Positions 27,468 through 37,734 of a stretch of 64,000 nt of DNA are shown in pieces. Where the stretch lies: the NCBI RefSeq assembly GCF_030680185.1, contig NZ_JAUXVZ010000020.1:1-64000 (forward strand), given 5' to 3'. A program made the translations under genes and the position numbers. Source of the DNA: Phenylobacterium sp. Lineage in GTDB: Bacteria; Pseudomonadota; Alphaproteobacteria; Caulobacterales; Caulobacteraceae. The first letter of the stretch is position 1; each line of letters starts with the position of its first letter. The notes beneath the pieces are model-generated. The model was not told the origin of the DNA. It ran no database searches and saw nothing but the letters and a program-made list of their open reading frames with translations.

Positions 27468-29555
27468 TTGTACGTCCTTGCGCCAAAGACCCTTCTGACC
27501 GCCGCGGCCCTGTTCCTCGTGGTCGGCGTCCCTCAGGCGCAAACCCCACCGGCCTCGGCCCAGGACCCCTTCCCCAAGCCCATCGAGCTCGAGGCGGTGC
27601 GACGCGCGCCGCAGGCCCCCCTTTCGGCCAGCGAGAATCAGCTGCTGCGCCAGGCGCTGACCGCCGCGCGGCGCAGCGATGTGGCCGCAACGCGCAGCCT
27701 GATCGGCGCCATGTCCGACCCCATCGCCCGCAAGATCGCCACCTGGGCGCTGGTGGATGTGGCCGGCGAATCGGTCGGCTTCTTCGAGGCTGACCAAGCC
27801 CGTCGCGACCTGGCCGACTGGCCCCGCAGCGCCGGGCGCCAGGAGACCGCCGAAAAGCTGCTGGCGACCTCTGGCCTCTCGCCGCAGCAGACCATCGCCT
27901 GGTTCGGCGGCGAACAGCCCGTCACCGCCCGCGGCGCCATCGCTCTGGCCAACGCCCAGATCGCCGCCGGCCAGGAGGCAGAAGCCACCGCCCTGATCCG
28001 CCGCTACTGGCGTGACGAGGTGTTCGAAGCCGATGTCCAGGCCTCGATGCTGGCTCAGTTCGGCCGCTACCTGCGGCCCGAGGATCATGTCCGCCGGGCC
28101 GACCGACTGCTCTACGGGCCGCAAGGCCCCGCCGCCCAGGCCATGCTGGGTCTGCTGCCGGCTGACGAGCGGGCCATCGCGCAGGCGCGCATCGCCCTGC
28201 GCTCTGGCTCGGCAGGGGCCGAGGCCCAGCTGGCCGCCCTGACGCCGATCCAGGCGGCCCACCCCGGGATCGCCTTCGAGCGGGCGGCCTATCTGCGCGG
28301 CCGCGGCCAGGAGTCCCGCGCCTATGACGTTCTGACCCCCCTGCCCCCGGAGCATGCTCAGCTGAGCACCGCGGCCAGCCGCGTCTGGCGGGAACGCTAT
28401 CCGATGACCCTGGCGGCCCTGCGGAGCGGCGACTATCGCAACGCCTATCGCGCCTCGGCCAATACCGGCCTGACCGTGGGGGCCTCGGCGGCCGAAGCCG
28501 AATTCTACGCCGGCTGGATCGCGCTTCGCCGGCTGAACAACGCCGAGCTGGCCGACCGGCACTTCGCCGCCATCGCCGAGATCGGTTCTTCGCCCATCAC
28601 CCGGGGCCGCGCCCTCTACTGGCGGGGCCGGGCGCATGAGGCCATGGGGGACGCGGCCGGCGCCCAGAGCTTCTATCGCGCGGCCAGCGAGCACAACACG
28701 ACCTTCTACGGCCAGCTGGCCGGCGAGAAGGTGGGCGACGGGACCATGACCCTGCCGCCGGAGCCCGAGATCACCGAGTTCGACCGCGCCCGCTTCGAGG
28801 GTCGCGACGTAGTGCGCGCCGCGCGGCGCCTGCAGGAGATCGGCGAGGCCGGCCTGTTCCGCACCTTCGCCCTGCACCTGAAGGACACCGTGCCCAACGC
28901 CGCCGAGCAGGCCCTGATCGTCGATATGGCCCGCGGCTATGGCGACCAGACCGGCTCGATGCTGGTGGTGCGCGGCGCCGCCACCCTGGGCCACGTCCTG
29001 CCCCTGCGCGGCTATCCGCAGCGCACGCCGCCCCAGGTGTCGAATGCGCCGGAGCTTGCGCTGACCATGAGCATCACCCGCCAGGAGAGCGGATTTGATC
29101 CCCTGATCCGTTCGCCCGCCGGCGCCCGGGGCATGATGCAGGTGATGCCGGGCACGGCCCAGATCGTGGCCCGCCAGATCGGCCTCTCATACTCGGCCAA
29201 CATGCTGGATGATCCCGACTACAATATGCAGCTGGGTCAGACCTATATCGCCCAGATGCTCCGGCAGTTCAGCGGCTCCTATCCCCTGGCCATCGCCGCC
29301 TATAACGCCGGTCCGGGGCGGCCCTCCCAGTGGATCGGCTTCTGCGGCGATCCCCGCGGCGCCGGCACCGACCCTATCGACTTCGTCGAATGCATCCCGT
29401 TCTCCGAGACGCGCAACTATGTGATGCGGGTGATGGAGGGCGCGCAGGTCTATCGGGCGCGGCAGAACAACGGCACGGCCAAGATCACGCTCTCGCAGGA
29501 TCTCGCCCGGGGCGGCTACGGCTATTCCACCGCCCAGGCGACCGGGGCCCAATAG
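27468..29555 (+). CDS. slt: Soluble lytic murein transglycosylase
   Basis: This periplasmic enzyme cleaves peptidoglycan to 1,6-anhydro-muropeptides. The 695-residue protein starts with TTG at 27468, with GGAGAG 7 bases upstream, and has a signal peptide ([16 protein letters not shown]). About 450 residues of alpha-helical superhelix follow. The C-terminal SLT domain has the catalytic Glu in [20 protein letters not shown], then [10 protein letters not shown] and [12 protein letters not shown]. The overall layout is that of E. coli Slt70. Confidence 0.93.
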   Translation: MYVLAPKTLLTAAALFLVVGVPQAQTPPASAQDPFPKPIELEAVRRAPQAPLSASENQLLRQALTAARRSDVAATRSLIGAMSDPIARKIATWALVDVAGESVGFFEADQARRDLADWPRSAGRQETAEKLLATSGLSPQQTIAWFGGEQPVTARGAIALANAQIAAGQEAEATALIRRYWRDEVFEADVQASMLAQFGRYLRPEDHVRRADRLLYGPQGPAAQAMLGLLPADERAIAQARIALRSGSAGAEAQLAALTPIQAAHPGIAFERAAYLRGRGQESRAYDVLTPLPPEHAQLSTAASRVWRERYPMTLAALRSGDYRNAYRASANTGLTVGASAAEAEFYAGWIALRRLNNAELADRHFAAIAEIGSSPITRGRALYWRGRAHEAMGDAAGAQSFYRAASEHNTTFYGQLAGEKVGDGTMTLPPEPEITEFDRARFEGRDVVRAARRLQEIGEAGLFRTFALHLKDTVPNAAEQALIVDMARGYGDQTGSMLVVRGAATLGHVLPLRGYPQRTPPQVSNAPELALTMSITRQESGFDPLIRSPAGARGMMQVMPGTAQIVARQIGLSYSANMLDDPDYNMQLGQTYIAQMLRQFSGSYPLAIAAYNAGPGRPSQWIGFCGDPRGAGTDPIDFVECIPFSETRNYVMRVMEGAQVYRARQNNGTAKITLSQDLARGGYGYSTAQATGAQ

Positions 29556-29570
29556 CCAGCCTCCTCGGTC

Positions 29571-30200
29571 CTAATCGATCGTAATGCCGGCCAGCAGGCC
29601 TTCGATGGTCACGTGGATCAGGTCGTCCACCGGCTGCCAGGGGAAGTTGGGGCGCGAGAGGCGCAGGGCCACCACCCCGTGGCAGGCGGCCCAGAGCGCC
29701 TGGCTGGCGCTGTCGGCGTCCCCCAGGCGCAAGCGGCCCTCGGCGGCGATTTCGCGGACCACGCCGCTGAACGAGTCGTAGCAGCCGGCCCCCAGTTCCG
29801 AAGCCGCGTCGGACCCCTGGGGCAAGGGCCGCACCGCCGAAAACACCAGCTGATAGGCGTTGGGATGCTCGAACCCCCAACGCATATAGGCGTCGAGCAT
29901 CATGCGGGTGCGGCTGACCGCGTCGAGCGGGCGCTCGGCGATCTGATTGTTGCGATCCAGAAGCTCCTGCATGGCTCCCTGGCAAATCTCCAGCAGGATG
30001 CAGGCCTTGTCCTGGAAATGCATGTAGAGCGCCGTGGACGACACCCCCACCTCGTCGGCGATCCGGCGAATGGTCGCGCCCTCATAGCCCTCGGCTACGA
30101 AGATACGCTCGGCCGCCTCAAGAATCTCAGCCCGACGCAGATGGCCGTCGCCCTTGGCTTTACGCGCCGAGCGACGCCGTGTGGTGCTGACGCCTACCAA
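29571..30200 (-). CDS. TetR/AcrR-family transcriptional regulator
   Basis: The N-terminal helix-turn-helix (RRAEILEAAERIFVAEGYEGATIRRIADEVGVSSTALYMHF, split here for description only) is typical TetR. The C-terminal ligand-binding domain has the WxAxHGVVALRLSRP-type segment AACHGVVALRLSRP. I prefer a TTG at 30200 (209 residues), with GAGGGGG 8 bases upstream; a GTG at 30251 gives 226 residues. It converges on the transglycosylase gene. Its target may be its own promoter or the divergent methyltransferase gene, but no operator is evident. Confidence 0.87.
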   Translation of the reverse strand: MVGVSTTRRRSARKAKGDGHLRRAEILEAAERIFVAEGYEGATIRRIADEVGVSSTALYMHFQDKACILLEICQGAMQELLDRNNQIAERPLDAVSRTRMMLDAYMRWGFEHPNAYQLVFSAVRPLPQGSDAASELGAGCYDSFSGVVREIAAEGRLRLGDADSASQALWAACHGVVALRLSRPNFPWQPVDDLIHVTIEGLLAGITID

Positions 30201-30362
30201 ACCCAAATCCCCCTCAAATACACCTGAACACCGGAAACCAATTTCGACCACCTGACAACCCCGGGCTGGATTATCCAGATTTTTCAGCCGTCAGGCGCCA
30301 TACCGGACCCTATAGGATTTCATCCCCTGGCGCCGTGGGCGGCTTTTTCGTAAGCGAAGCCC

Positions 30363-31277
30363 ATGACTTCATCCCGCCCCACCGTCGCCGAGACCCCCGG
30401 CGTGATGCGCACCACCGGCTGGGCCGACTATGCCCTGCTGGATTCCGGGGATGGCAGGAAGCTGGAGCGCTACGGCCCTTACACCGTGGTGCGCCCCGAG
30501 CCCCAGTGCCTGTGGACCCCGCGCCTGGACGCTGCGACCTGGGCCAGGGCCGATGCGGTGTTCGATCCCAGCGACGAGGAGGACGCCGGCCGCTGGCGTT
30601 TCCAGGGCAAGCTGCAGGACTCCTGGCCCATGTCGTGGCGCCAGGCGAGGTTCAACGCCCGCTTCACCGCCTTCCGTCACCTGGCCTTCTTTCCGGAGCA
30701 GGCGGCCAACTGGGAATGGCTGGAGGCGCGCATCCGTAGCGACGCCCAGGCCGCGGCCGAGCCGCCCCGCGTCCTCAACCTGTTCGGCTATACTGGCGTG
30801 GCCAGCCTGGTCTGCGCCTCGGCCGGGGCGGCGGTGACCCATGTGGACGCCTCCAAGAAGGCTATCGCCTGGGCGCGGGAAAACGCCGAGCTGTCGGGGC
30901 TGGCGGACCGGCCGATCCGCTGGATCTGCGAGGACGCCCGCCGCTATGTGCAGCGCGAGGTCCGCCGGGGCTCGCGCTATGAGGGGATCATTCTGGATCC
31001 GCCGAAGTACGGCCGCGGCCCCACGGGCGAGGTCTGGCGGCTGTTCGAGGATCTGCCGGAGCTTTCGGCCCTATGCGCCGAACTTCTCTCGGAAAAAGCC
31101 TCCTTCCTTATACTGAATGCTTATGCGGCCAGGATTTCCGGCGCGGCCCTAGCGGGCCTGCTGTCCGAGCGCTTGGCGACACGCGGTGGGACCATCGAAT
31201 GGGGCGAGCTGGCGCTGTCGGAGCAGTCCGGCGAGCGGGAGATCGGCCTATCCTTCTACGCCCGGTGGGCCTCGTGA
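30363..31277 (+). CDS. Class I SAM-dependent methyltransferase, rRNA cytosine-methylase (RlmI/RlmK) like
   Basis: The 304-residue protein has the SAM-binding motif VLNLFGYTGVASLVCAS near residue 140 with the acidic loop VTHVDASKKAI. The catalytic-type motif LDPPKYGRGP is near residue 215. The closest recognisable relatives are RlmI/RlmK-type 23S rRNA methyltransferases, though the PUA domain of RlmI is missing. Substrate assignment is inference. Its stop overlaps the start of the SpoU methyltransferase by 4 bases. Confidence 0.85.
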   Translation: MTSSRPTVAETPGVMRTTGWADYALLDSGDGRKLERYGPYTVVRPEPQCLWTPRLDAATWARADAVFDPSDEEDAGRWRFQGKLQDSWPMSWRQARFNARFTAFRHLAFFPEQAANWEWLEARIRSDAQAAAEPPRVLNLFGYTGVASLVCASAGAAVTHVDASKKAIAWARENAELSGLADRPIRWICEDARRYVQREVRRGSRYEGIILDPPKYGRGPTGEVWRLFEDLPELSALCAELLSEKASFLILNAYAARISGAALAGLLSERLATRGGTIEWGELALSEQSGEREIGLSFYARWAS

Positions 31278-32062
31278 GCGGGCGGACCGTCACCTCCCTG
31301 ACCAATCCCACGGTCAAGGCCGTCCGCGCCCTTCACCAGCGCAAGACTCGGGATGAGACCGGCCTGTTTGTGGCCGAGGGCCTGAAGAACGTCACCGAGG
31401 GCGTGGAGACGGGCCACGCGCCGGAGATCCTGCTCTTTGGACGCGAGGCCGCCGACCATCCCCTGCTGCGCGCCGCAGCCCAGGCGACCGACAGGGCCGG
31501 CGGCGAGGTCATCGAGGTGACCCAGGACATCCTCGCCAAGGTCTCCCGGCGGGATAATCCCCAGGCGGTGGTGGGCGTCTTCCGCCAGGTCTTCACCCCC
31601 CTCACCTCGCTGGAGCCCCGGACCGCCAAGGCCTGGGTCGCCCTGCACCGGGTGCGCGATCCGGGCAATCTGGGGACCATCATCCGCACCGCCGACGCCG
31701 CCGGCTGCGGCGCGGTCGTGCTGGTGGGGGAATGCTGCGATCCCTATTCGGTGGAGGCGGTTCGGGCGACCATGGGCTCGATCTTCGCCGTGCCCATCGT
31801 CCTCGCCACCGAAGCCGAGTTCGCCGCCTGGCGCCGCGACTGGCCAGGCTCAGTGGTCGGCACCCTTCTGAGCGCCGAGGTCGACCATCGCAGCGCAGGC
31901 TACGTCCACCCGGCCCTGATCCTGATGGGCAATGAGCAGCAGGGCCTGCCGCCGGACATGGCCGCGCTCTGCGACGTCAACGTCAAGATCCCCATGCGCG
32001 GCCGGGCCGATAGCCTGAACCTGTCAGTGGCCACCGGCGTGATGATCTACGCCGCAAGCTAG
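31274..32062 (+). CDS. TrmH/SpoU-family RNA 2'-O-methyltransferase
   Basis: This is a SPOUT-fold RNA methyltransferase of 262 residues, beginning with GTG at 31274 in a GTGA overlap with the upstream methyltransferase. The N-terminal substrate-binding domain contains TNPTVKAVRALHQRKTRDE. The knot motifs are HRVRDPGNLGTIIRTADAAG, LILMGNEQQGL and SLNLSVATGVMIY. It modifies ribose in tRNA or rRNA; which site is unknown. The frame opens far upstream, but those codons overlap the previous gene. The 3' end overlaps hrpB by 4 bases. Confidence 0.9.
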   Translation: MSGRTVTSLTNPTVKAVRALHQRKTRDETGLFVAEGLKNVTEGVETGHAPEILLFGREAADHPLLRAAAQATDRAGGEVIEVTQDILAKVSRRDNPQAVVGVFRQVFTPLTSLEPRTAKAWVALHRVRDPGNLGTIIRTADAAGCGAVVLVGECCDPYSVEAVRATMGSIFAVPIVLATEAEFAAWRRDWPGSVVGTLLSAEVDHRSAGYVHPALILMGNEQQGLPPDMAALCDVNVKIPMRGRADSLNLSVATGVMIYAAS

Positions 32063-34500
32063 CTCCGCGGCTTGGTCCGGGTGGTCGGGTCGGCGACGGA
32101 CGGATCTTCCGGCCAGGGATGGCGGGGAAAGCGGCCGCGCATATCGGCCCGCACATCGCGCCAGGAGCCGCGCCAGAAGCCCGGCAGGTCCTGGGTCAAC
32201 TGGATCGGCCGCCGGGCCGGCGACAGCAGCGCCAGCGTCAAAGGCCGCCCGGCCACCATCGGGTGCTCGTTCAACCCGAACACCTCCTGCACGCGGATAT
32301 CCACTCGCGGGCCGCCCTCGGCCTCATAGTCGATCTGCGCCCGGTTGCCTGTCGGCGCCGTCCAATGGGTGGGAAGCTCCGCCTCCAGCCGTCGCTGAAG
32401 GTCCCAGGGCACAAGGCTGCGCAGGGCGCCGTCCAGCAGGTCGGGCGTCAGGTCGGCGAGCCCGCGAAGGCCGTGCAGCAGTGGCGTCAGCCAGTCGTCG
32501 AGCTGCGCCACGAGCGCCTGATCCGACAGATCCGGCCAGGTCTGCGCATCTGTTTCGCGCAGGAAGGCGACGCGCTTGCGAAGCGCTGTCGCCGCCGTCC
32601 CCCAGCGCAGGGCGCCCAGCCCCTCCCGCCGCAGGCGCGCGGCCAGGGCTTGGGCCACCACCTCAGCCGGCGGATTGTCATCGAGGCTTTCGTGCAGGGC
32701 GAGCCGGCCTAGCCGCGTCAGGCGGCGCACGCGGATCCGGCCACCGGGGCTTTCCTCGACACGATCCTCGGTCTCCAGGATGGGGGCGAAGGCTTCGAGG
32801 ATTTCGTCCTGCGTCAGGGGCGCGGCCAGCAGGATACGATCTCTGCGATCCCCGCCGCCCAGTTCGGCCACCGCCAGCCAGGGCTCGCGGGCCAGCACGT
32901 CGCCGGGCTCGATGAAGGCGCCGCGGCCAGTGGCCAGCTGGAACTCCCCCAAGGGCCCCCGCGCCTTGGCCACCCGCTCGGGATAGGCGAGCGCCAGCAT
33001 CTGGCCGTCGCTGAGCGGCGCGCCCTTGCCCGCCCTGGTCCCTCGGACCCAGCGGTCGGCCAGGGCGCGGGCGTCCCGGGCGCGGGGGGAGCCGTCGCGG
33101 TCGAAGGCCTCAAGCCGGTGGGTCAGATGGGCTTCGCGGCCGCCCAGACTGCGCTCGGTGACCAGGGCGGCGATGCGCGCCGCCCGCAGCGCCTGGCCAT
33201 GCTCGGCGGCCCGCAGGACCATATGCGCCAATCGCGGCGGCAGGGGCATGTCGGCCAAGGCCTCGCCGTGCGGGGTCAGCACGCCAGCCGCATCCACCGC
33301 CTCCAACCGGCGCAGCAGGGCCTGGGCCTCCGCCAGGGCGGCCTTTGGCGGCGGATCGAGAAAGGCCAGATCATCGGCCGACTTCGCCCCCCAGCGGGCC
33401 ATGTCCAGGGCCAGACCCGACAGGTCGGCGTCGAGGATTTCCGGATCGGCGAAGGCCGGCAGGGCGCGGGTTTCGGCCTCGTCCCACAGGCGGTAGCAGA
33501 CGCCGGGCGCCGTCCGGCCGGCCCGCCCGCGCCGCTGGTCGGCGGCGGCACGGCTGACCCGCACCGTGGCCAGCCGCGTCAGGCCGCTGGCGGGATCGAA
33601 GCGCGGCACACGAGCCTGACCGCCATCGATCACCACCCGGACGTCTTCCAGCGTCAGGCTGGTCTCGGCGATGGAGGTGGCCAGGACGACCTTGCGCACT
33701 CCCGGCGGGGGCGCCGCTACGGCCCGGTCCTGGGCCTTGGGATCGAGAGCGCCATAGAGGGGCGTGACCAGCACGTCGTCGCGCCGCAGCCGCTCCCCCA
33801 GTCTCTGGGCGGTGCGCAGGATCTCGCCCTGGCCCGGCAGGAAGACCAGGACCCCGCCGGTCTCCTCGGCCAGGGCGCGCTCGATGGCCCGGACCACAGC
33901 GTCCTCCAGACGCAGGGGCTCGCTGCGGCCGAGATAGCGGGTCTCCACCGGAAAGGTCCGTCCCAGGCTCTCAATCACCGGAGCGCCGGCCATAAGCCGC
34001 GCCACAGCCGCCCCATCCAGGGTGGCCGACATCACCAGCAGGCGCAGATCGTCGCGCAGCAGGCCTTGCGCATCCAGCGCCAGGGCCAGGCCCAGGTCGG
34101 CGTCCAGGCTGCGCTCGTGAAACTCATCGAAGATCACGCAGGCCACCCCCGACAGGCCGGGGTCGGCCAGGATCATCCGGGTGAAGACGCCTTCGGTGAC
34201 CACCTCGATGCGGGTGCGGGCGGAGACCTTGGACTGCATGCGCACGCGAAAGCCGACCGTCTCGCCCACGGCCTCGCCAAGCGTCGCGGCCATGCGTTCG
34301 GCGGCGGCCCGGGCCGCCAGGCGCCGCGGCTCCAGCATGATGATGCGGCCGCCGTCGAGCCAGGGCGCCTCCAGCAGGGAGAGCGGGGTGACCGTGGTCT
34401 TGCCGGCGCCCGGCGGGGCGACCAGCACGGCGCGGGTCCCCGTCGCCAGGGCGTCGTTCACCGCGCCCAGGACGTCATGGATCGGCAGCATGGCGCTCAA
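32059..34500 (-). CDS. hrpB: ATP-dependent helicase HrpB
   Basis: This is a DEAH-type RNA helicase of the HrpB family, of unclear physiological role. It has the Walker A PPGAGKTT near residue 30, the DEFH box in VIFDEFHERSLDADL, and motif III SATLDG. Motif VI reads QRRGRAGRTAPGVCYRL, and the HrpB C-terminal domain follows. A TTG at 34500 with AAGGG 8 bases upstream gives 813 residues; the ATG at 34491 removes three. It converges on the SpoU gene with a 4-base overlap. Confidence 0.93.
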   Translation of the reverse strand: MSAMLPIHDVLGAVNDALATGTRAVLVAPPGAGKTTVTPLSLLEAPWLDGGRIIMLEPRRLAARAAAERMAATLGEAVGETVGFRVRMQSKVSARTRIEVVTEGVFTRMILADPGLSGVACVIFDEFHERSLDADLGLALALDAQGLLRDDLRLLVMSATLDGAAVARLMAGAPVIESLGRTFPVETRYLGRSEPLRLEDAVVRAIERALAEETGGVLVFLPGQGEILRTAQRLGERLRRDDVLVTPLYGALDPKAQDRAVAAPPPGVRKVVLATSIAETSLTLEDVRVVIDGGQARVPRFDPASGLTRLATVRVSRAAADQRRGRAGRTAPGVCYRLWDEAETRALPAFADPEILDADLSGLALDMARWGAKSADDLAFLDPPPKAALAEAQALLRRLEAVDAAGVLTPHGEALADMPLPPRLAHMVLRAAEHGQALRAARIAALVTERSLGGREAHLTHRLEAFDRDGSPRARDARALADRWVRGTRAGKGAPLSDGQMLALAYPERVAKARGPLGEFQLATGRGAFIEPGDVLAREPWLAVAELGGGDRRDRILLAAPLTQDEILEAFAPILETEDRVEESPGGRIRVRRLTRLGRLALHESLDDNPPAEVVAQALAARLRREGLGALRWGTAATALRKRVAFLRETDAQTWPDLSDQALVAQLDDWLTPLLHGLRGLADLTPDLLDGALRSLVPWDLQRRLEAELPTHWTAPTGNRAQIDYEAEGGPRVDIRVQEVFGLNEHPMVAGRPLTLALLSPARRPIQLTQDLPGFWRGSWRDVRADMRGRFPRHPWPEDPSVADPTTRTKPRS

Positions 34501-34523
34501 GGATACGACCCTTGGTGATCCGC

Positions 34524-35960
34524 TCAGCTGATCAGCTGGGGGAAGAGGCCAAAGAGCAGGATCAGGAACACCGCGATGGGGCAGAGCCAGGCGATCAGGA
34601 AGCGCCAGACGGGCAGCAGCGGGCCGCCGCCCAGGCCGGTCTCGCCGTCCACCAGCTTGCGGTCGGCGATCCAGCCGATGAACACCGCGGTGATCAGTCC
34701 CGACAACGGCAGCAGGATCTTGCCGGTCACCCCGTCAAAGGCGTCGAACCAGTTGGCGTTCTCGAAGCCGGGCAGGAAGGCCAGCGGCCGGTGATCGGCC
34801 CAGACATTGAACGACAACACCGAGATCATCCCGATCACGAAGAGGCTGGCGCCCAGCAGGCTCGCCACCACCACCCGGCTGGCCTTGAACCGCTCCACGA
34901 AATAGGCCGTCGAGATCTCCAGCAGCGACACCGAAGAGGTCAAGGCGGCGAACAGGGCCAGGAGGAAGAAGGCCAGTCCCACCAGGGCGCCGCCCGGCAT
35001 GCTGTGGAACGCTGCCGGCAGGGTCTGGAACATGAGCGTCGGGCCAGCGTCCGGCGTCAGGCCGACGCTGAACACGATGGGAAAGATCGCCAGGCCGGCA
35101 ATGATGGCGACCGCGGTGTCGGCGGCCGAGATGAAACCCGAGGTCTGGCCGAGATTGGTGTCGCGCGACGCATAGGCGCCATAGGCGATCATGGCCCCGC
35201 CCCCAAGGCTCAAGGAAAAGAAGGCCTGACCCAGGGCCGAGTTCAGCACCTGGGGCTGAAGGGCGCGACTGAAGTCCGGGGTGAACAGGAAGGCCACGGC
35301 GGCGGCGAAGTCACCGCTGATCCCGGCATAGATGGTGATCGCCACCAGCAGCACGAAGAAGGCCGGCATCAGCCAGGTGGCCGCCACCTCGATGCCGCCC
35401 TTCACCCCGCGGGCGACCACGAAGGTCGTGGCGGCGGCGAACAGAAGATGGGTCAGGCTCATCTGCAGCGGATTGGCGAACAGGGCCGGCATCTGCCCCC
35501 TCACCTCCTCGACACTCAGATTGGAATAGGCGCCCGCGAAGGGCTGACCCGCCATGATCGTGCGAGCGACGTCGGCGCCCGATGTGCCGACATAATAGAG
35601 CACCCAGCCGGCGACCACGCTGTAGAAGGTGAGGATCACATAGTTGGCGATCATGCCGATCACCGCCAGCCCGGCCCAGGCGCTGCTGGCCTTGGATTGC
35701 CGGGCCAGCAGAACGGCGCTCGCCACGGTCGAGCGCTGGCCATGGCGACCGATCAGGGTTTCGGCCAGAAGCAGCGGCGCGCCGATGAGGGCCACGCAAA
35801 GAATATAGATTAAGACGAATGCCCCGCCGCCATTGGCGCCGGCCTCGGAAGGGAAGCGCCAGAGATTGCCGAGGCCCACGGCCGAGCCGACGGCGGCCAG
35901 CACGAAGGCCGCCTTGGATGACCAGTGGGGCTGACCGGCGGTGGCAAGGTTGGCGACCAT
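34524..35960 (-). CDS. Sodium-dependent transporter, neurotransmitter:sodium symporter (SNF) family
   Basis: The 478-residue inner-membrane protein has about 11-12 hydrophobic helices. The family signature VGSAVGLGNLWRFPSEAGANGGGAF lies in the first helix, near residues 23-47 (LeuT-type sodium and substrate site). It probably imports an amino acid with sodium. It lies upstream of hrpB on the same strand with a 23-base gap. An amino acid permease gene lies further upstream on the same strand. Confidence 0.92.
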   Translation of the reverse strand: MVANLATAGQPHWSSKAAFVLAAVGSAVGLGNLWRFPSEAGANGGGAFVLIYILCVALIGAPLLLAETLIGRHGQRSTVASAVLLARQSKASSAWAGLAVIGMIANYVILTFYSVVAGWVLYYVGTSGADVARTIMAGQPFAGAYSNLSVEEVRGQMPALFANPLQMSLTHLLFAAATTFVVARGVKGGIEVAATWLMPAFFVLLVAITIYAGISGDFAAAVAFLFTPDFSRALQPQVLNSALGQAFFSLSLGGGAMIAYGAYASRDTNLGQTSGFISAADTAVAIIAGLAIFPIVFSVGLTPDAGPTLMFQTLPAAFHSMPGGALVGLAFFLLALFAALTSSVSLLEISTAYFVERFKASRVVVASLLGASLFVIGMISVLSFNVWADHRPLAFLPGFENANWFDAFDGVTGKILLPLSGLITAVFIGWIADRKLVDGETGLGGGPLLPVWRFLIAWLCPIAVFLILLFGLFPQLIS

Positions 35961-36050
35961 GAGGATTTCCCGCGGTTAGACACGTCCGTGGGACGCCGAA
36001 ACCGCGACCTTGGCCAGCGTCGGACGAACAATCAAGCCGGGGCGCCCGAA

Positions 36051-36092
36051 GGCCGCCGGAACCGGGGGTCGCCTTCCCCGGCCCCGGCGGCC
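36051..36092 (-). terminator. Nested hairpin downstream of the amino acid permease
   Basis: The outer arms GGCCGCCGG (36051-36059) and CCGGCGGCC (36084-36092) enclose the inner arms CCGGGG (36062-36067) and CCCCGG (36076-36081). It starts 11 bases after the permease stop on the minus strand. There is no T run, so termination is inferred only from position and stem strength. Confidence 0.5.
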
Positions 36093-36103
36093 TCGCCTGG
36101 GGC

Positions 36104-37582
36104 CTATTGCGCCGCGCCCACGGTCTTCTCGTGGTAGCGCGAGTGCCAGTAGGCGTAGCCGAAATAGACCACGATCCCGATCGCCAGCCACACCACCAGC
36201 CGCACGAAGGTCGCCGCCGGCAGGCTGGAGATCAGATAGAGGCAGGCCAGCATGCCGCCCGGCGCCACCAGCCACACCAGCGGAGTCTTGAAGGCCCGCG
36301 GCAGGTCCGGCCGCGTGACCCGCAGATAGAGCACTGCGCCGCAAATCATCGAGAAGGCCAGCAGGGTGCCGACCGACACCAGCTCGCCCAGCAGGCCGAT
36401 GGGAAACAGCCCGGCCATGAGGCCGGCGAAAATGGCCGTGAGCGCGGTGCCGGCCCAGGGGGTGCGCCGCTTGGGATGCACCTTGGAGAAGATCGGCGGC
36501 AACAGGCCGTCGCGGGACATGGCGTAGAAAATCCGCGACTGGCCATAGAGCAGCGCCATGATCGTCGAGGCGAGGCCCACCGTGGCGCCGATGGTCACCA
36601 CCGGCTTCAGCCAGGCGAGCTGCGGTCCGACATTGTCCACCGCCACATAGACCGGGGCCGGCACGTTCAGGGTCGTGTAGGGCGCAAGGCCGGTGATCAC
36701 CAGGCTCATCAGGATGTAGAGCACGGTGCAGATGGCCAGGGAGGCGAGGATGCCGATGGGCAGCGTCCGCTGGGGGTTCTTCGTCTCCTGCGCCGCCGTC
36801 GAGATGGTCTCGAAGCCGATATAGGCGAAGAAGATCACCCCGGCCGCGGCGAATATCCCGCCCAGCCCGTACTTCGACGCCCCGGTGATCGGGTCCGTGG
36901 TTTCGGCGGGAATGAAGGGCTGCCAGTTGGCCGGGTTCACATAGAGGAATCCGAAGATGATCACGAGCAGCACCACCGAGACCTTCAGAAGCACGATGGC
37001 GTTGTTGAACACCGCCGATTCCGTGATGCCGGCGATCAGCACCGCCGCCGTGATCCCAATGACGGCCATGGCCGGAACATTGAGGATGGCGCCGGTGGCG
37101 ACCAGCTGGTGAGCGTCGTTCACGAGATAGGGCGCCTGGCTCCAGGCCGCCGGTATCAGCACGCCAAAGTCCGCCATCATGCCCACGAAATAGCCTGACC
37201 AGCCGACGGCGACGGTCGCCCCGGCGAACAGGTATTCGACGATCAGGTCCCAGGCGATGATCCAGGCGAAAAACTCGCCGACGGTGGCGTAGGCGTAGGT
37301 GTAGGCCGATCCCGCCACCGGAATGGTCGAGGCCAGCTCCGCATAGCAAAGCGCCGCCAGGGCGCAGACTAGCCCGGCGATGATGAATGAGATGGTGATG
37401 GCGGGTCCTGCATGGGCCTCGGCCGCCTGGCCGGTCAGGACGAATATGCCGGCCCCGATGACCGACCCGATGCCAAGCGCGGTCAGACTGACCGGCCCGA
37501 GGCTTCGTTTTAGCGTGTGCTCCCCCTGTTCCGCCGCCTGGGCGAGAAGCACTTCAATGGGCTTTTTTGCGAATATCTTCAC
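36104..37582 (-). CDS. Amino acid permease, APC superfamily (cationic amino acid transporter type)
   Basis: This is an inner-membrane amino acid transporter of 492 residues from a GTG at 37582 (KIFAKKPIEVLLAQ). A TTG 26 codons earlier is possible but less likely. About 12 transmembrane helices are visible. The first contains LGIGSVIGAGIFVLTG, the APC substrate-loop signature. IGFETISTAAQETKNPQRTLP, between middle helices, is typical of the cationic amino acid transporter group. Substrate not determinable. Confidence 0.9.
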   Translation of the reverse strand: MKIFAKKPIEVLLAQAAEQGEHTLKRSLGPVSLTALGIGSVIGAGIFVLTGQAAEAHAGPAITISFIIAGLVCALAALCYAELASTIPVAGSAYTYAYATVGEFFAWIIAWDLIVEYLFAGATVAVGWSGYFVGMMADFGVLIPAAWSQAPYLVNDAHQLVATGAILNVPAMAVIGITAAVLIAGITESAVFNNAIVLLKVSVVLLVIIFGFLYVNPANWQPFIPAETTDPITGASKYGLGGIFAAAGVIFFAYIGFETISTAAQETKNPQRTLPIGILASLAICTVLYILMSLVITGLAPYTTLNVPAPVYVAVDNVGPQLAWLKPVVTIGATVGLASTIMALLYGQSRIFYAMSRDGLLPPIFSKVHPKRRTPWAGTALTAIFAGLMAGLFPIGLLGELVSVGTLLAFSMICGAVLYLRVTRPDLPRAFKTPLVWLVAPGGMLACLYLISSLPAATFVRLVVWLAIGIVVYFGYAYWHSRYHEKTVGAAQ

Positions 37583-37734
37583 CGCAGGACGCGTCCCAAC
37601 GGGCGTAGCACAACGCCGCCCGAATGGCCGAACCAATGCACGGCCCGCAGAGTCCGGCAATCGCTCTCAAGCGAGGCCCTTTTCCCCGCCGCGGGAAACA
37701 TGAACAATGCTCCGAAATGCGGAGGCCAACGCCC

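Noticed and set aside
27339..28994. Extension of the dapA frame to 846 codons
   Set aside because: The extra residues are antisense to the lytic transglycosylase, which has a signal peptide and an intact SLT domain; DapA is normally about 290 residues.
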